64,000 nt of DNA from VXPW01 sp965115815. GTDB taxonomy: Bacteria; Pseudomonadota; Alphaproteobacteria; TMED109. Below are positions 61,761-64,000 of this stretch, piece by piece. The notes under the pieces were generated by a model. The model was not told where the DNA came from and made no database searches. It saw only the letters and a list, made by a program, of their open reading frames with translations. Each line of letters opens with the position of its first letter. Positions within the stretch are counted from its first letter, which is position 1. The translations under genes and the position numbers were made by a program. The DNA lies in the NCBI GenBank assembly GCA_965115815.1, contig OZ220465.1:1798001-1862000 (forward strand), in the 5' to 3' direction.

Positions 61761-61818
61761 CCGATGCCGGTATCGTGACCTGCCGTCGTTCGGGCACGGA
61801 TTTCCCATCCTCCGCATG

Positions 61819-62844
61819 CTATCCGCGAATCGCCTCAAGACCCGGCCGCAACCGCGAGCGTTCGGTTCCCTCGTCGATCCGGATCGCAGCCTCGAAAGCC
61901 TTGAGCCGTTTGTAGATGGAGATGAGCTCGACAATGGTGGACCAGGAGTTGACCAGAAACTGGAACGATGATTCCACCCGCTCGAAGGCCCGCAGGATCT
62001 GCTGCAGTACGCCGAGTGTGATGATTCCGGCGACAATGGTGGGCCCCATCATGATGTAGGGGACGATGACTCCGAACTGGAGGTACGACCATTTGGCGAT
62101 GTCGAAATAGAGATAGTGCTTGTAGAGACGAAAGTAATTTTTCCGGACGTTGACGAACAGCTGACCGACCGTCTCCGGTTCGGCCCGGGCCTCGTGATCC
62201 TCTCCGTACACCAGTTCCTTGCGGTACGCCGCCTCGACTTTCTGGTTGTTGAACTCCAGGCCCGGCAGCTTGATACCCACGACCGCCAGCAGCACCGTGC
62301 CGGCCGCTGCCGACACGATCGCAAGGTATACGAGAGAGTGGGGGACGGCGCCGATCCACGGGAGTTCGGCCACGTGTGCGCTCAGGCCCCAGAGGAGCGG
62401 CAGAAACGCGATCAGCGTCATCACTGATCGCATGAAGGCCACTCCCAGTCCTTCGACGATCCGCGCAAACCGCATCGTGTCTTCCTGCACGCGCTGGGCT
62501 GCGCCTTCAATATGGCGAACCTGGTCCCAATACGACATGTAGTAGTCGTTCATCGCCGTTCGCCAGCGAAACACATAGTGGCGCACGTAGAATTCCAGAA
62601 CCACGGCCACAGTGACGTAAATCGCTGCGATTTCGGCGAAAGTCAGGCATTTCGAAAGGAAATCGGTGAATTCAACGGTACCCGGTTCGGCCAGCGCCTG
62701 CTGCAGCGTGTCGTAGAAGTCGCCGAACCATTCGTTGATTCGGACATCCAACTGAACCTTGTACCATGTGACTCCCAAGATCGCGAAACTGCCGAACAAC
62801 GACCAGTGCATCCAATTCCGATTGGCAAAGAACGATCTGAACAT
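61819..62844 (-). CDS. sbmA: SbmA/BacA-like peptide transporter
   Basis: Inner-membrane importer of peptides (microcins, proline-rich and NCR peptides, bleomycin) in the SbmA/BacA family. Strong family segments: HYVFRWRTAMNDYYMSYWDQ, VRHIEGAAQRVQEDTMRFA, TLIAFLPLLWGLSAHV, LLAVVGIKLPGLEFNNQKVE, AAYRKELVYGEDHEARAEPE, VRKNYFRLYKHYLYFDIAKW and a C-terminal NSWSTIVELISIYKRLKAFE. ATG 62844 (MFRSFFANRN) has GGAGA at suitable distance and matches the usual N-terminus; an ATG at 62892 would add 16 residues. About 341 residues, slightly shorter than E. coli SbmA, with fewer N-terminal membrane segments. Confidence 0.9.
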   Translation of the reverse strand: MFRSFFANRNWMHWSLFGSFAILGVTWYKVQLDVRINEWFGDFYDTLQQALAEPGTVEFTDFLSKCLTFAEIAAIYVTVAVVLEFYVRHYVFRWRTAMNDYYMSYWDQVRHIEGAAQRVQEDTMRFARIVEGLGVAFMRSVMTLIAFLPLLWGLSAHVAELPWIGAVPHSLVYLAIVSAAAGTVLLAVVGIKLPGLEFNNQKVEAAYRKELVYGEDHEARAEPETVGQLFVNVRKNYFRLYKHYLYFDIAKWSYLQFGVIVPYIMMGPTIVAGIITLGVLQQILRAFERVESSFQFLVNSWSTIVELISIYKRLKAFEAAIRIDEGTERSRLRPGLEAIRG

Positions 62845-63624
62845 GCGGTTTCTCCGACGGAACCGGTATCGGTTGGCCGTCCGTAAAGGCATCTGCTCGA
62901 CCCGGACCTACGACCGCTTCTGGCCTGCCGATCGGACTGGGTGCGGTTTCCGCCGTGGAACGTGGAATGAGGGTGAGGAAAGGTGTCGCCGGGCCCCGAC
63001 CGCGATTCGGAGAAGCCACCGACGCACAATCTAGTCGTGACGCGAAGGCCTCCAAGTCCGGCATCTTCCCGCTGTGGCCGGGCCGGATCCCGGACCGCGG
63101 GACCGACGGGCGACGGCACGGGCAGACAGCCCGGCCGCACATGAGCGACGGAACCCGGCCTCTGCGGATGTCGGCCCGTGCCCTGACCGGCAAGCAGTTC
63201 GGTCCGATGCCTGACGTCGTCCTCTCCGGTTACGGTGACGGGACGGAGCCAGCGGGACCGCATGGTGGGCAAGAAGGGGAGGTTGGCGCGGAAAGGACGG
63301 CCGGCGCGCGGATCGCAGTCGTGCAGCCGACGGCGGCACGATGAACCGTGTCCGCTTGCACCCCCTGTCATCCTTGTCGGCCGCAACGAGCGGAACCATC
63401 CCGCGGGTATCGCCGTCCCGGTCTGGCCTACACTGCCGGCTCCGGCCCGGCCGACCGTCCTTGCAGGCGCGTGTGGCCGTTTCCCGAAGGGATTTCCGGG
63501 CAGATCTCGGCCGGCGCAGTCCGAAAATTGCTCACCGGGCCCGGATCTCCGGCTGCCCTTGGCGGCTCCGGCAGAATCTGGCAGACAGTCCGGATCTGGG
63601 ATGCGGATGCGCGAGGGCCTTGCC
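62845..63624. other. No recognisable gene
   Basis: About 780 bp between sbmA and glnS. Divergent promoters are expected; no coding frame with family features. Confidence 0.5.
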
Positions 63625-64000
63625 ATGAGAGATTCCCGGAGTCCTTCCGACGGGATTCAGCACGACTTCCTGCGGGAAACCGTACGTCGGGATCTCGAGT
63701 CCGGCCGGATCGCTTCCGTCGTCACGCGGTTTCCGCCGGAGCCCAACGGCTACCTGCACATCGGACACGCCAAGTCCATATGTCTGAATTTCGGGATTGC
63801 AGAGGAGTTCGGTGGGCGCTGCCATCTGCGGCTTGACGATACCAACCCGGCTCGGGAGACGCAGGAGTACATTGAGGCAATCATGACTGATGTGCGCTGG
63901 CTCGGCTTCGACTGGGGGGTTCATCGGTACTTTGCGTCGGACTATTTCGAGCAGCTGTACGCTTGGGCCGAGCATCTGATCCGGGTCGGCAAGGCATACG
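63625..64000 (+). CDS. glnS: Glutaminyl-tRNA synthetase, N-terminal part (continues beyond the window)
   Basis: Class I synthetase that charges tRNA-Gln. The first 125 residues are present: HDFLRETVRRDLESGRIASV, the ATP-binding HIGH motif in RFPPEPNGYLHIGHAKSIC, then LRLDDTNPARETQEYIEAIM and VRWLGFDWGVHRYFASDYFE. This is the GlnRS form rather than GluRS (PEPNGYLHIGHAKSI). The ATG at 63625 was chosen as the start giving the standard N-terminal length. Confidence 0.95.
   Translation, partial: MRDSRSPSDGIQHDFLRETVRRDLESGRIASVVTRFPPEPNGYLHIGHAKSICLNFGIAEEFGGRCHLRLDDTNPARETQEYIEAIMTDVRWLGFDWGVHRYFASDYFEQLYAWAEHLIRVGKAY

Overview
The window is GC-rich (roughly 65% by eye) chromosomal DNA, most likely from a proteobacterium. 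The evidence is an alphaproteobacterial-looking valyl-tRNA synthetase, a glutaminyl-tRNA synthetase, an SbmA-type transporter and branched-chain catabolism genes; I cannot fix the lineage further. Housekeeping genes sit at both ends (valS-ilvD at the left, glnS at the right). The middle is an accessory region very dense in mobile DNA, in which most insertion sequences are themselves interrupted.

Layout. 1-3.5 kb: valS (3' part) and ilvD. 3.5-7.7 kb: a relic IS630 end, a 167-bp IS66-derived MITE, a rearranged IS5-family element, a broken AbiE toxin-antitoxin pair and a second MITE. 7.7-30.4 kb: one decayed IS630-family transposase gene whose halves (7715-7984 and 29581-30410) are split by 21.6 kb of nested insertions. 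These are an ISNCY element and, inside its right target duplication, a composite bounded by two inverted copies of a second IS630 element. The left copy carries two tandem copies of a group II twintron (one reverse-transcriptase-encoding intron nested between domains V and VI of another). The core of the composite holds GC-rich repeat arrays, two transposases with N-terminal DruA-like (DUF4338) domains, and two secreted RTX-repeat proteins.

30.4-41.9 kb: a defence block read left to right. It contains an AbiEi antitoxin with a truncated AbiEii toxin, an MmeI-like DNA methyltransferase split by an IS66 element with a perfect 8-bp target duplication, a Septu-like PtuA ATPase and PtuB HNH pair, a DEAD/DEAH-type helicase, and a GIY-YIG nuclease. 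Start and stop codons overlap at several of these junctions, so the genes look co-transcribed.

42-64 kb: metabolic genes. There are two CmcJ/NvfI-like oxygenase-family proteins, a histone-deacetylase-like amidohydrolase, an operon of an acyl-CoA synthetase and a ThDP enzyme, and a stand-alone molybdopterin hydroxylase large subunit whose expected catalytic Glu is Gln. A five-gene Urt/Liv-type ABC importer follows on the minus strand. Divergent from it are an acyl-CoA dehydrogenase and a 3-hydroxyisobutyryl-CoA hydrolase (valine catabolism), then an SbmA/BacA-like transporter and the start of glnS.

The points of greatest interest are the tandem twintron, the deep nesting of insertions that can be resolved by target duplications, and the mixed Septu/methyltransferase/helicase/GIY-YIG defence locus.
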